Source of the DNA: CAYOHR01 sp964512145
Lineage (GTDB): Bacteria; Bacteroidota; Bacteroidia; Flavobacteriales_G; JALEGO01
NCBI GenBank assembly: GCA_964512145.1
Contig: CAZEIM010000016.1
Span: forward strand, 1 to 59,178
DNA length: 59,178 bases
Direction of reading: 5' to 3'
Shown: piece after piece, positions 27,800 to 36,167 of the stretch
How positions within the stretch are numbered: the first letter of the stretch is position 1
Layout: the number at the start of each line of letters is the position of its first letter
Made by a program: the position numbers and the translations under genes
The notes under the pieces: generated by a model
Database searches by the model: none
What the model was told of the DNA's origin: nothing
The model's input: the letters and a program-made list of their open reading frames with translations, nothing else

Positions 27800-29027
27800 A
27801 CATAATTTTTTTCAAAAAAAATCATACTGTTTATTTCGTTTTGTTGTTTTTACATTATTTCTGTTTTTTTTAGTATTTAGTCCTAATTTCTACAGTCAAG
27901 ACAGAAAAAAACTTGAGGATAAAAGAAAAAAAATTGAACAAGAGATTGAAAAAGCGGCCGAACTTCTTAAGGAAACTCAAAAAAATCAAGAATATTCCAT
28001 GCAGCAATTGGAAATAATAAGCTCAAAAATAAAAAGCAGAGAAGAACTCATACAAACCATAAGCTCCGAAGTTAGCATTATTGATAAGGACATTAAAGAC
28101 AAAGAAAATACTATTAAGATAATGCAAGAGGAACTTAAAAAGCTTAAAAATGAATATGCGCATATTTTACAAACTGCCTATAAAAACAGAGGCGACTATC
28201 AAAACATTATGTTTATTTTATCCTCTAAAGACTTTAATCAGGCGTATAAAAGACTAAAATACTTACAGCAATACTCAGAGTATAGAAAAAAACAGGCCGA
28301 TTTAATCGAATCTACCCGAATAAGTATTAATAATCAAATTGGGGAACTTAAGAAAATGAAAGAGATGAAATTAAATCTGTTATCTACCGAAAACAAAGAA
28401 AAATTAGCGTTAAGTTCTGAAAAAAACAACAAGCAAAAAACCATTGAAAAACTTAAAGAAAAAGAAAAAGACTTAAAAAAGGAATTAAAGAAAAAAAACG
28501 GAGAATTAGCGGCACTAAAAAAAGCTATCGAAGATGCCATTGCAAAAGAAATGGAAGAAGCTAAAAAGAAAACACTTACAGAGCAAGAGAAAAAGGAAGA
28601 TTTACAATTAATGGCACAGTTCGAAAAGAACAAAGGAAAATTTCCTTGGCCTGTTGAAAAGGGTATTATTACGGGTAGATTTGGGAAGCAAGCACACGAA
28701 GTTTTGTCGAATGTTCAAATTGATAATCATGGGATTGATATAACGGCTTCGGAAGGTTCAGAAGCGATAGCTATTTTTGAAGGGGTTGTAACTAAAATTA
28801 TTACCATACCAAATGCTGGAAAGGCAGTTTTGATAAGGCATGGAGAATATTTGAGCGTATATTTTCAATTATACAATATTATCGTTCACCCCGGTGATAA
28901 AATTTCTACAGGGCAAAAATTGGGCTCTATTATTACTAAAGAAGACGGAAAAACCGAGTTACATTTTGAGCTTTGGAAAGGCAAAACGATTTTAGATCCC
29001 GCACTTTGGTTAAGAGGAATTAGTTGA
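27780..29027 (+). CDS. EnvC-like coiled-coil protein with degenerate LytM (M23) domain
   Basis: The 415-residue protein has an export signal (LFRFVVFTLFLFFLVFSP), long coiled coils (about 40-275, rich in Lys/Glu heptads) and a C-terminal LytM domain (about 285-410). The zinc ligands H317, D320 and H395 are present (NHGIDI, ELHFEL), but the two catalytic histidines are not: the usual Y-x-H-L reads YFQL (Q363) and H-x-H reads ELH (E393). Such loss is typical of EnvC proteins, which activate N-acetylmuramoyl-L-alanine amidases in cell division rather than cut peptidoglycan; an amidase gene lies at 56930. The ATG at 27780 is preferred over an in-frame ATG at 27735. Confidence 0.88.
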   Translation: MKEFNFKHNFFQKKSYCLFRFVVFTLFLFFLVFSPNFYSQDRKKLEDKRKKIEQEIEKAAELLKETQKNQEYSMQQLEIISSKIKSREELIQTISSEVSIIDKDIKDKENTIKIMQEELKKLKNEYAHILQTAYKNRGDYQNIMFILSSKDFNQAYKRLKYLQQYSEYRKKQADLIESTRISINNQIGELKKMKEMKLNLLSTENKEKLALSSEKNNKQKTIEKLKEKEKDLKKELKKKNGELAALKKAIEDAIAKEMEEAKKKTLTEQEKKEDLQLMAQFEKNKGKFPWPVEKGIITGRFGKQAHEVLSNVQIDNHGIDITASEGSEAIAIFEGVVTKIITIPNAGKAVLIRHGEYLSVYFQLYNIIVHPGDKISTGQKLGSIITKEDGKTELHFELWKGKTILDPALWLRGIS

Positions 29028-29060
29028 AAACTTTTTTTGTATAAAATTGTTTTATAGAAT

Positions 29061-29936
29061 ATGAACCGAAAAAACTTTTTGCAAAAAACCCTGCTTACTG
29101 TAACAGGATTTTTATCTGTGCAGAAGGTGTCAGCCATCACTAAAAATAAAAATGATGAATTAAAACCAATACATCCTATAGGCTTTAATCATTTACCCAT
29201 CCCTAACAATAACATTATGAAAAATATAGTACTACATAAATCTGAAACAAGAGGAAAAGCTGACCACGGTTGGTTAAAAAGCTATCATACATTTAGCTTT
29301 GCGAGCTATCATAATCCTGAAAGAATGCACTTTGGGGTTCTTAGGGTATTAAATGATGATACTGTTTTAGGGGGTATGGGCTTTGGAACTCATCCGCACG
29401 ATAACATGGAGATTATCAGTATCCCATTAGAGGGTGATTTAGAGCATAAAGACAGCATGGGAAATATTGCTATCATAAAAAAGGGCGATGTTCAGGTTAT
29501 GAGTGCCGGAACGGGCATAAAACACAGTGAGTTTAACCGAAACAAAGATAAAGAGGTGAAATTTTTACAAATCTGGATATTCCCTAATAAAAAAAATGTT
29601 ACTCCACGATATGATCAAAAAACTTTAAATAGTAAAGACAGATACAATAAATTACAACAAATTGTATCTCCATATCCGGATGATGATGGTGTTTGGATTC
29701 ATCAAAATGCATGGTTTCACATAGGAACTTTCGACTCCAATAAAAAGATCGAATACACATTAAAAGATCCAAAAAACAATGGGCTATATGCGTTTATTTT
29801 ATATGGAGAAGTAACTATTGAAAATCAACCATTAACCTCTAAAGACGGAATAGGGATTTGGGAGGTTGAAAAACTATCCATCCAAACATCTTCTGCAAGT
29901 GAAATTTTGCTTATGGAGGTGCCTATGAAAATATAG
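29061..29936 (+). CDS. Pirin-family bicupin protein with N-terminal signal-like extension
   Basis: The protein of 291 residues is a pirin: SYHTFSFASYHNPERMHFGVLRVLNDD, GFGTHPHDNMEIISIPLEGDLEHKDSMGN, and HSEFN supply the metal-binding His/His/His/Glu set (H-x-H, H and E), followed by a second cupin-like domain (PYPDDDGVWIHQNAWFH). Unusual for this family, it has about 50 extra residues beginning MNRKNFLQKTLLTVTGFLSV, which look like an export signal (a twin-arginine-like RK pair, then a hydrophobic stretch). A shorter start at an internal ATG (29218, MKNIVLHKSE) would give a plain cytoplasmic pirin. Role unknown; possibly a quercetinase-like dioxygenase. Confidence 0.87.
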   Translation: MNRKNFLQKTLLTVTGFLSVQKVSAITKNKNDELKPIHPIGFNHLPIPNNNIMKNIVLHKSETRGKADHGWLKSYHTFSFASYHNPERMHFGVLRVLNDDTVLGGMGFGTHPHDNMEIISIPLEGDLEHKDSMGNIAIIKKGDVQVMSAGTGIKHSEFNRNKDKEVKFLQIWIFPNKKNVTPRYDQKTLNSKDRYNKLQQIVSPYPDDDGVWIHQNAWFHIGTFDSNKKIEYTLKDPKNNGLYAFILYGEVTIENQPLTSKDGIGIWEVEKLSIQTSSASEILLMEVPMKI

Positions 29937-29946
29937 TCCTATTAAA

Positions 29947-30522
29947 TTAAAATCTATATCCCATCCATAAATAAAAAAATGGTAGTTTTTTAGCTACGTA
30001 TGGTTTTTCAAACTCATCACCATATTGGCTTACAGCTACTGTTCCATACCCAACACTACCATAGGTTCCAATGCTAAAACCGTTGTCATAATTCATAGTA
30101 GCTCCTATTGTAGCTTGTACCTCATAATTTTTATCTCCCGGTCTTTTAATATAGTTCCCCATAGCACCCCCATAAAAATTAAATGAATAGGCTTTCATAC
30201 CTAGGAGTGATTTTTTAAAATATTTTGGAGGAATGAATAAAAAATAATATCGGACTTCCGGAAATATTTCATATACTTTTTCTTTCAATACATAAATACC
30301 ATTAGCAGCAACACTTAATTTACTAGGTATAATAAATCGCTCGTACCCTAATCCAAATCCCTCCTGAAATAAATATATAGGATATCCATATACATTATTT
30401 TTTTTGCCAAAAAAATCTAAATCCTCTTTTTGTGTTGAGGATTTTTTTAATCCTTCAACCCCTAAAACATTAAATTGCAAGGTTAATATACCTGCTAAAC
30501 AAAATAAATAGTTTAATTTCAT
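29947..30522 (-). CDS. Small outer-membrane beta-barrel-like protein
   Basis: The 191-residue protein has a signal peptide (residues 1-20) and alternating aromatic/hydrophobic strands (GFGLGYERFII, LSVAANGIYVL, EVRYYFLF, FNFYGGAMGNYI, GFSIGTYGSVGYGT) ending in the C-terminal Phe (LWMGYRF) typical of outer-membrane barrels. I do not recognise a specific family. The gene is divergent from the next with only a 15-bp gap, so their promoters must overlap. Confidence 0.75.
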   Translation of the reverse strand: MKLNYLFCLAGILTLQFNVLGVEGLKKSSTQKEDLDFFGKKNNVYGYPIYLFQEGFGLGYERFIIPSKLSVAANGIYVLKEKVYEIFPEVRYYFLFIPPKYFKKSLLGMKAYSFNFYGGAMGNYIKRPGDKNYEVQATIGATMNYDNGFSIGTYGSVGYGTVAVSQYGDEFEKPYVAKKLPFFYLWMGYRF

Positions 30523-30537
30523 ACTTATATTTTTTAT

Positions 30538-31593
30538 ATGTCAAAAATCGTTAAAAAATCTTCGATTCATATTTCAAAAAAAAAGACATTTTTTACTATT
30601 AGTGACAGTTTAGAGGCATATTTACGCAAATATGAAAGAATGGTTTCACTACCCATTCAATATAACGAATTAACGCACTATTCCAGTTCTTTCCCTTTAA
30701 TTAATAAAAAAGGTCAAGACACACTTTGGGAAACAGTAATGTACGAACATGATACCATGAAGGAATTAAATCGAAAACTGACTAAAATTTATTCTTTATT
30801 AAAAACAGCAGGCGATACTTCTGTTATGGAACACTTATTTGTTGATCGTATTGACTATTGCACGTTTGGAAATTCAAACCCTTTTAGAATACGTATTAAA
30901 AATCATTATAACGATAATTACGATTATTTTTATTTAAAAAGAGCAGATGCTTCACGTATATACGGCTTAGAGTTAGAACATATTCTCTCTCCCAACAGAA
31001 TTAACTATATGGTCGAAAAAGAAACATTAATAGAAGAACATATTGCCGGGATCCCCGGAGATCAATTTATTCAAGAATATTTATCGAGAGAAACTACCAA
31101 TAAAGTAAGATTAGCTAAAGAATTTGTTAAATTTAACGAACGATGTTTTATTCGATTGTTAGGAGATATGAGGGCTTATAATTTTGTAATAGATATTACA
31201 CCTGATTTTGAAGAGGAACAATATAGAATTAGAGCTATTGATTTTGATCAACAATCTTATGAAGGAAATTATAAAATATATTTACCTCAATTTTTTAAAG
31301 AAAACTATCTTTTTGTAAAACAATGTATTGACCTTTTACCTCCCAAAACCGTGAAACAATATCAACAAGAAGAACGTACATTGATGGCAAAAAGAATATT
31401 ATCTTCTAAGTACAAATTAAAAGATTTATTAGATACTATGAGAAAAGATAAAATTTCTGAACAAGAAAAAATTAAGATTTTGAAAGTACAATTGAATGAA
31501 TATTATTCTGAAAATGCTTTTTCTTTATGTAAAAGTATGGGAGATATATTAAGAACACATCTTAAAATTGCATTAAAAAACACTACTATATGA
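30538..31593 (+). CDS. Hypothetical protein with kinase-fold-like catalytic motifs
   Basis: The 351-residue protein is basic and soluble. Residues 205-240 read RLLGDMRAYNFVID ... RIRAIDFDQQ: D210 and N215 in G-D-x4-N, followed 20 residues later by an I-D-F-D motif (D235, D237). This matches the catalytic loop (HGDLHxxN) and the metal-binding D-F/W-D/G of aminoglycoside phosphotransferase- and HipA-like kinases, except that the first His is a Leu. Upstream, EEHIAGIPGDQFIQEYL could supply the alpha-C/hinge region. Its ATGA stop overlaps the start of the next gene. Function unknown; a divergent kinase or pseudokinase is an inference. Confidence 0.7.
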   Translation: MSKIVKKSSIHISKKKTFFTISDSLEAYLRKYERMVSLPIQYNELTHYSSSFPLINKKGQDTLWETVMYEHDTMKELNRKLTKIYSLLKTAGDTSVMEHLFVDRIDYCTFGNSNPFRIRIKNHYNDNYDYFYLKRADASRIYGLELEHILSPNRINYMVEKETLIEEHIAGIPGDQFIQEYLSRETTNKVRLAKEFVKFNERCFIRLLGDMRAYNFVIDITPDFEEEQYRIRAIDFDQQSYEGNYKIYLPQFFKENYLFVKQCIDLLPPKTVKQYQQEERTLMAKRILSSKYKLKDLLDTMRKDKISEQEKIKILKVQLNEYYSENAFSLCKSMGDILRTHLKIALKNTTI

Positions 31594-32273
31594 AAACTTT
31601 TATATGTATTGCAATATGTATTGGTAGTTTACATACTATGATTTGTCAAAACCAATCCTTCACGTATGAGCAAGTCATGAATCCTCGATATGGCATAAAT
31701 TTTTATGATGCTTTAAATTTTAGAATAGGAGGAGACTCAGTTAGAAAATGCAATGGATATGCATGCAGAGGTTGGATTAAAGATTATTACGATAGCGGTC
31801 AATTGTTGCATTTAGGATATTACATGGAAGGACAATTGAGGAACTACAAGAATTTTTACCCAAGTGGCTCTTTAGAAAGAGAATTTAAAATACTGGATGA
31901 TTTTAGAAGTTTACTAACTGTATATTATGCAGATGGGAAAGTTAAATCCTATGTAAAATACATGAAAAGTTCCCCTGTTTTATGGCAAGATTATTATGCA
32001 AATGGAAATTTAGAGTACTATGAAGAGTATGATAAAAAAGTTGAGTATTACGTAGCACAAAAGTTTTATTATGAAAACGGAAACCCAAAATCTATTTTAG
32101 AGCTTACAGATAAAAAAAAGCTGTACTATACTAAAAAAGAATATTATGAGAATGGTCAGCTAAAAGAATATGGCTCTGTTTTTTATAACACCAGCATGTT
32201 AGATTATGAAAAAAAAGGAGTTTGGATACGGTTGGATGAATCGGGTAATGAAATAGAAAAAAAAGAGTATTAA
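31590..32273 (+). CDS. Exported YwqK-family (MORN-like repeat) protein
   Basis: The 227-residue protein has a short signal peptide (MKTFICIAICIGSLHTMIC) and several MORN-like YwqK units: YDSGQLLHLGYYMEG, YPSGSLEREF, YADGKVKSYVKYM, YANGNLEYYEEY, YENGNPKSIL, YENGQLKEYGS. In some databases this family is called a YwqK antitoxin, but the signal peptide argues for a periplasmic or surface role here. It overlaps the kinase-like gene by 4 bases (ATGA), so the two are translationally coupled. Confidence 0.8.
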   Translation: MKTFICIAICIGSLHTMICQNQSFTYEQVMNPRYGINFYDALNFRIGGDSVRKCNGYACRGWIKDYYDSGQLLHLGYYMEGQLRNYKNFYPSGSLEREFKILDDFRSLLTVYYADGKVKSYVKYMKSSPVLWQDYYANGNLEYYEEYDKKVEYYVAQKFYYENGNPKSILELTDKKKLYYTKKEYYENGQLKEYGSVFYNTSMLDYEKKGVWIRLDESGNEIEKKEY

Positions 32274-32329
32274 CAATACAGTATTCAAAACTAGTACAAG
32301 ATCGTTTTAAACCACATATTATTTATTTG

Positions 32330-32337
32330 TAATTTCG
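32330..32337 (+). promoter_or_regulatory. Possible -7 box (TAATTTCG) for the lipoprotein gene
   Basis: One base off TAnnTTTG, 16 bases before the ATG at 32353. Confidence 0.25.
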
Positions 32338-32352
32338 AAAATCCCAATATAT

Positions 32353-33237
32353 ATGTGGTTTAAAAAATATATCGTTTACACATTTATTATATACATGTTT
32401 TTTTCATGTAACCAAGAAAAAAGCCCCGATGTAGAAATGGACGAGTATTTTGAAAACACCCAAAATTCAGATTTTGATCAAGTAAAAAATATCTTTTATA
32501 TGATACCGTCTCCCATGGAAACGGCAATTATTTTAAAAAAGGCCGGAACATATTACGACAAATCATTACTTAATCTTCCCGAAAACGCCTCAAAATACGA
32601 TACAAAAATTAAAAAAGCCCTTAATATAGGTATATATGGAGCCGATTTAAGTTACGCAACGTTGTTCGATCAAACACAAGAAACCATGTTTTATGTAAGT
32701 TCTGCTAAAAAACTGGCCGAATCTTTAGGGGTTATGAAGGCTTTTGACGAACCAACACTACAACGAATTGAGGATAACATAGAAAATAAAGATTCTATGA
32801 TGCATATTGTTTCGGATGTTTATTGGATTGCCGATTCGTATTTAAAAGATAATCAAAGCGTAGCTTTATCTACTTTAATTATATTAGGAGGCTGGATAGA
32901 GTCTTCTTACATTGCGGCCAGTTCACTCAAAAAATATCCAGAGAATAAAGTATTGCGAAGTAGAATATTAGAACAGAAATATTCCCTTGAAAATTTATTT
33001 CTTTTATTAAATTCTCCCGAAAATGAAACAGATTTAAGTGAATTAAGTAAGGACATAAATAGCATTAAAAGTATTTACGATGAAATGAAGATTCAGCAAG
33101 GAGATCCAGCAGTATCTACCACAGAAAACACTATTTATGTGATTAAATCTACAACCAATATTGAGGCAAGCGAAGAGCAATTAAACACGTTATTAAACGA
33201 AATTATTAAACTTCGAAATAAATACACTTCGGTGTAA
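32353..33237 (+). CDS. Predicted lipoprotein, helical, conserved in Bacteroidota
   Basis: The 294-residue protein has a lipoprotein signal (IIYMFFSC, Cys at residue 19) followed by an acidic linker and an all-helical domain with a conserved start SSPMETAIILKKAGTYYDKSLLN, then IGIYGADLSYATLF and GGWIESSYIAASSL. It resembles a widespread uncharacterised Bacteroidota lipoprotein family. The C-terminus is helical (EEQLNTLLNEIIKLRNKY). The gene lies between the kinase-like/YwqK pair and the small exported protein; no function can be assigned. Confidence 0.75.
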   Translation: MWFKKYIVYTFIIYMFFSCNQEKSPDVEMDEYFENTQNSDFDQVKNIFYMIPSPMETAIILKKAGTYYDKSLLNLPENASKYDTKIKKALNIGIYGADLSYATLFDQTQETMFYVSSAKKLAESLGVMKAFDEPTLQRIEDNIENKDSMMHIVSDVYWIADSYLKDNQSVALSTLIILGGWIESSYIAASSLKKYPENKVLRSRILEQKYSLENLFLLLNSPENETDLSELSKDINSIKSIYDEMKIQQGDPAVSTTENTIYVIKSTTNIEASEEQLNTLLNEIIKLRNKYTSV

Positions 33238-33278
33238 CCTTTTTTAAATAATATCGTTAAATCATTTTAAAAAATCAT

Positions 33279-33698
33279 ATGAGATTAGGCGTATATTTTT
33301 TAACGATACTATTTTATTTTTTTGTCACATCATTTCATGTGACTGATTGTAAATACAATCTTAAAAATAAATGTTTGCAATTGTTACAACCCTATATTCA
33401 TAATGGTCAGTTTAATGTTTTGCATATCAATAACGACAAACCGGTTTCCACCTCATTAGCAATATATTCAGGGCATACATACAGAATAATTTTATGTGAT
33501 GATCAAAAAAACAACGCTTTATACTTTAATGTAAAAACACCCAACGGAAACACTATATATAGCAGTAAAAACAAATCGAATACCTGGGACTTTAAGGTGG
33601 AAAAAACCATGGGGTTAATTATTGACGTGTATCCATACGAATCCGCACTCACTGAAAAAGCATATTGTGCAGGTTTAATGGTAGGTTTTTCTGAATAA
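33279..33698 (+). CDS. Small exported protein of unknown function
   Basis: The 139-residue protein has a signal peptide (MRLGVYFLTILFYFFVTSF) and a beta-rich body (LAIYSGHTYRIILCDD, LYFNVKTPNGNTIYSSKN, WDFKVEKTMGLIIDVYPY) with three cysteines outside the signal. It is reminiscent of Bacteroidota periplasmic proteins that bind small ligands, but I do not recognise a domain. Gap of 41 bases to the lipoprotein gene upstream suggests co-transcription. Confidence 0.65.
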   Translation: MRLGVYFLTILFYFFVTSFHVTDCKYNLKNKCLQLLQPYIHNGQFNVLHINNDKPVSTSLAIYSGHTYRIILCDDQKNNALYFNVKTPNGNTIYSSKNKSNTWDFKVEKTMGLIIDVYPYESALTEKAYCAGLMVGFSE

Positions 33699-33802
33699 TT
33701 TATTGGTGTTTCATATTTCCTATTCTCAAATTTTATATTTATACATATATTAAGTGGATAATATATCTCGTTTTTTATACTTTAGTATAGATTTTTTTAT
33801 AG

Positions 33803-34498
33803 ATGTCAAGTAAAGTTCACTTAGTAAAATCAAAACATCAAGACGAAGAAAAGTTTACTTCTTTTCATATTATCATTATTGTACTAAGTGTGTATGTTTT
33901 AGTTTCCTTATTAGCTGATTTATTTTTTTCCCTGCCTCATGAAACATCCAAACTATTACTTTATATTGATTATGGGATATGCGCCTTTTTTTTTATTGAT
34001 TTTTGCTTAGGATTATATAATGCCCATAATAAATTAAAATACATGAAGTGGGGTTGGATTGATTTATTGGCCAGTATCCCCTTTATAGAATTTGCAATAT
34101 ACGGAAGAGTATTAAGGCTAATAAGGCTCATTCGAATTGTGAGATCATTTAAATCTATACACAACTTTATTCATAAAGTATTTAAATCAAGAGCAGAAGG
34201 TGCTTTTATAATGGTTTCTCTAATCGCTATTTTGTTGGTTATTTTTTCCTCAATTGCTATTCTGTATTTTGAAAATACAGAAGAAGCAAACATTAAAACC
34301 GCTGAAGATGCAATATGGTGGTCGTATGTTACTATTACTACCGTAGGATATGGTGATAAATATCCGGTAACAACCGGAGGAAGAATTGTGGGTATTTTAC
34401 TTATTACCGGAGGAGTTGGAGTTTTTGGAACATTTACAGCATTTGTTGCCTCATGGTTTGTGAGGGATAAAAAACATACACGATCAAAACAAGAGTAG
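33803..34498 (+). CDS. Voltage-gated K+ channel (Kv-like)
   Basis: The 231-residue protein has six membrane helices. The fourth carries Arg at every third position (RVLRLIRLIRIVRSF), the voltage-sensor signature, and the pore loop contains the K+ selectivity filter TVGYGD (residues 180-185) preceded by WWSYVTIT. The C-terminus after S6 is a short basic tail (RDKKHTRSKQE) with no cyclic-nucleotide or RCK domain. It is a potassium channel in the inner membrane, likely opened by depolarisation. Confidence 0.93.
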   Translation: MSSKVHLVKSKHQDEEKFTSFHIIIIVLSVYVLVSLLADLFFSLPHETSKLLLYIDYGICAFFFIDFCLGLYNAHNKLKYMKWGWIDLLASIPFIEFAIYGRVLRLIRLIRIVRSFKSIHNFIHKVFKSRAEGAFIMVSLIAILLVIFSSIAILYFENTEEANIKTAEDAIWWSYVTITTVGYGDKYPVTTGGRIVGILLITGGVGVFGTFTAFVASWFVRDKKHTRSKQE

Positions 34499-34522
34499 AT
34501 TTTTCCCCTATCCGTGAAGAGA

Positions 34523-34530
34523 TACTTTTG
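34523..34530 (+). promoter_or_regulatory. Upstream -7 box (TACTTTTG) in the ahcY leader
   Basis: TACTTTTG within GATACTTTTGTA; the same 12-mer occurs again at 34667-34678. A TTTT element lies 19 bp upstream. This is one of two tandem promoter candidates before ahcY. Confidence 0.35.
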
Positions 34531-34603
34531 TAAACTCCCTAAAAAATTAGGATATTTTGCTCGTAAACAAAACACGAATAACTTAACCTTAAAAAATTAA
34601 TAT

Positions 34604-34619
34604 AAAACGGTTCACCGTT
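34604..34619. promoter_or_regulatory. 16-bp perfect palindrome upstream of ahcY
   Basis: AAACGGTTCACCGTTT has two 7-bp arms (AAACGGT/ACCGTTT) around TC and sits between the two promoter candidates, about 90 bp before the ahcY start. It is a possible operator or a stem-loop in a longer transcript. Confidence 0.4.
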
Positions 34620-34668
34620 TAATAAGTTGTATATAAAAATTAACGTTGCTTCGTAAACAATTATTTGA

Positions 34669-34676
34669 TACTTTTG
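34669..34676 (+). promoter_or_regulatory. Proximal -7 box (TACTTTTG) for ahcY
   Basis: Exact TAnnTTTG match 33 bases before the ATG at 34709, with a GTTG -33 element about 20 bp upstream. Confidence 0.55.
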
Positions 34677-34708
34677 TACTACTATTAAATAACTTAAAAT
34701 AATTTTAA

Positions 34709-36025
34709 ATGAATTCTGAAGTGTTAAACAAAAAATTAACGTATAAGGTGAAAGATATCTCATTAGCTGAATGGGGTAGAAAAGAAATAAAATTAGCTGA
34801 AGCAGAAATGCCCGGCTTAATGGCTTTAAGAGAAGAATATGGAAAATCTAAACCTTTAGCAGGTGCTCGAGTAGCTGGTTGTTTACATATGACCATTCAA
34901 ACAGCTGTACTTATAGAAACATTAGTAGAATTAGGAGCTCAGGTAACTTGGTCTTCTTGTAATATATTTTCAACACAAGATCATGCTGCTGCTGCAATAG
35001 CCGCTGCAGGAATTCCGGTATATGCATGGAAAGGCATGACAGAAGAAGAATTTAATTGGTGTATTGAGCAAACATTAATATTTCCTGATGGTCAGCCATT
35101 AAATATGATTTTAGATGATGGTGGAGATTTAACCAATATGGTATTCGACCAATTTCCTGAATTAGCTAAAAACATTAAAGGAATTTCTGAAGAAACCACT
35201 ACCGGAGTATTACGATTATACGAAAGAGAAAAAAATGGAACTTTACAATTACCTGCTATTAATATTAATGATTCAGTTACTAAATCTAAATTTGATAATA
35301 AATACGGTTGTAGAGAGTCATTGGTAGATGGTATTAGAAGAGCTACCGATATTATGATGGCAGGTAAAGTTGCTGTTGTTGCAGGTTTTGGTGACGTAGG
35401 TAAAGGTTCGGCTGATTCATTAAGACATGCTGGAGCTCGAGTTATAGTAACCGAAATTGACCCAATTTGCGCTCTACAAGCTGCTATGGAAGGATATGAA
35501 GTTAAAAAAATGGATACAGCTGTATTAGAAGCAGATATTATAGTTACTGCTACCGGCAATAAAGATATTATTACCGGAAAGCACTTTAAAGCTATGAAAG
35601 ATAAAGCCATTGTTTGTAACATCGGGCATTTCGATAACGAGATTGATATGGCATGGTTAAACAAAAATTATGGCAACACAAAAGATAATATTAAACCTCA
35701 AGTTGATAAATATACTATCGATGGTAAAGATATTATCATTTTAGCAGAAGGTCGATTGGTAAATTTAGGTTGTGCTACTGGGCATCCTTCTTTTGTTATG
35801 TCTAATTCATTTACAAATCAAGTGTTAGCACAGTTAGAGCTTTGGAAAAATCATAATAAATACGAAAATAAAGTATACACTTTACCGAAACATTTAGATG
35901 AAAAAGTAGCTCGATTACATTTAGCTAAAATTGGAGTTGAGTTGGAAGAGTTAACCGATGAGCAAGCAAAATACATTGGGGTTTCTAAACAAGGCCCATA
36001 TAAAAATGATGCTTACCGATATTAA
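34709..36025 (+). CDS. ahcY: S-adenosylhomocysteinase
   Basis: The 438-residue protein matches the family throughout: GCLHMTIQTAVLIETLVELGAQVTW, SCNIFSTQDHAAAAIAA, the EETTTGV loop, the NAD-binding GFGDVGKGSAD (Rossmann glycines) and the C-terminal KQGPYKNDAYRY ending (family K-x-x-x-Y-R-Y). It splits S-adenosylhomocysteine into adenosine and homocysteine, clearing product inhibition of methyltransferases. It is monocistronic: promoters upstream and a strong terminator downstream. Codon use is more regular than its neighbours, as expected for a highly expressed gene. Confidence 0.98.
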   Translation: MNSEVLNKKLTYKVKDISLAEWGRKEIKLAEAEMPGLMALREEYGKSKPLAGARVAGCLHMTIQTAVLIETLVELGAQVTWSSCNIFSTQDHAAAAIAAAGIPVYAWKGMTEEEFNWCIEQTLIFPDGQPLNMILDDGGDLTNMVFDQFPELAKNIKGISEETTTGVLRLYEREKNGTLQLPAININDSVTKSKFDNKYGCRESLVDGIRRATDIMMAGKVAVVAGFGDVGKGSADSLRHAGARVIVTEIDPICALQAAMEGYEVKKMDTAVLEADIIVTATGNKDIITGKHFKAMKDKAIVCNIGHFDNEIDMAWLNKNYGNTKDNIKPQVDKYTIDGKDIIILAEGRLVNLGCATGHPSFVMSNSFTNQVLAQLELWKNHNKYENKVYTLPKHLDEKVARLHLAKIGVELEELTDEQAKYIGVSKQGPYKNDAYRY

Positions 36026-36045
36026 TATTTAATCTTTTTGATTTT

Positions 36046-36079
36046 AAAAACCCTCTACATGATATGTAGGGGGTTTTTT
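36046..36079 (+). terminator. Rho-independent terminator after ahcY
   Basis: AACCCTCTACAT-GAT-ATGTAGGGGGTT (with one G-T pair) is followed by a run of six T. It lies 20 bases past the ahcY stop. Confidence 0.9.
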
Positions 36080-36135
36080 ATTTATCTAGATGTAAAATAC
36101 TTTGGTGAAAATATCTCTCATTATTTACTATATCT

Positions 36136-36143
36136 TAAATTTG
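36136..36143 (+). promoter_or_regulatory. Bacteroidota -7 box (TAAATTTG) for pheT
   Basis: Exact TAnnTTTG match 24 bases before the pheT ATG, after the ahcY terminator. Confidence 0.45.
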
Positions 36144-36167
36144 AATCTTTTAAAAACGTTTTAGTAC

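Noticed and set aside
31590..32273. Calling the YwqK protein an antitoxin
   Set aside because: It carries a signal peptide, so a cytoplasmic antitoxin role is unlikely despite the database family name and the coupled kinase-like gene.
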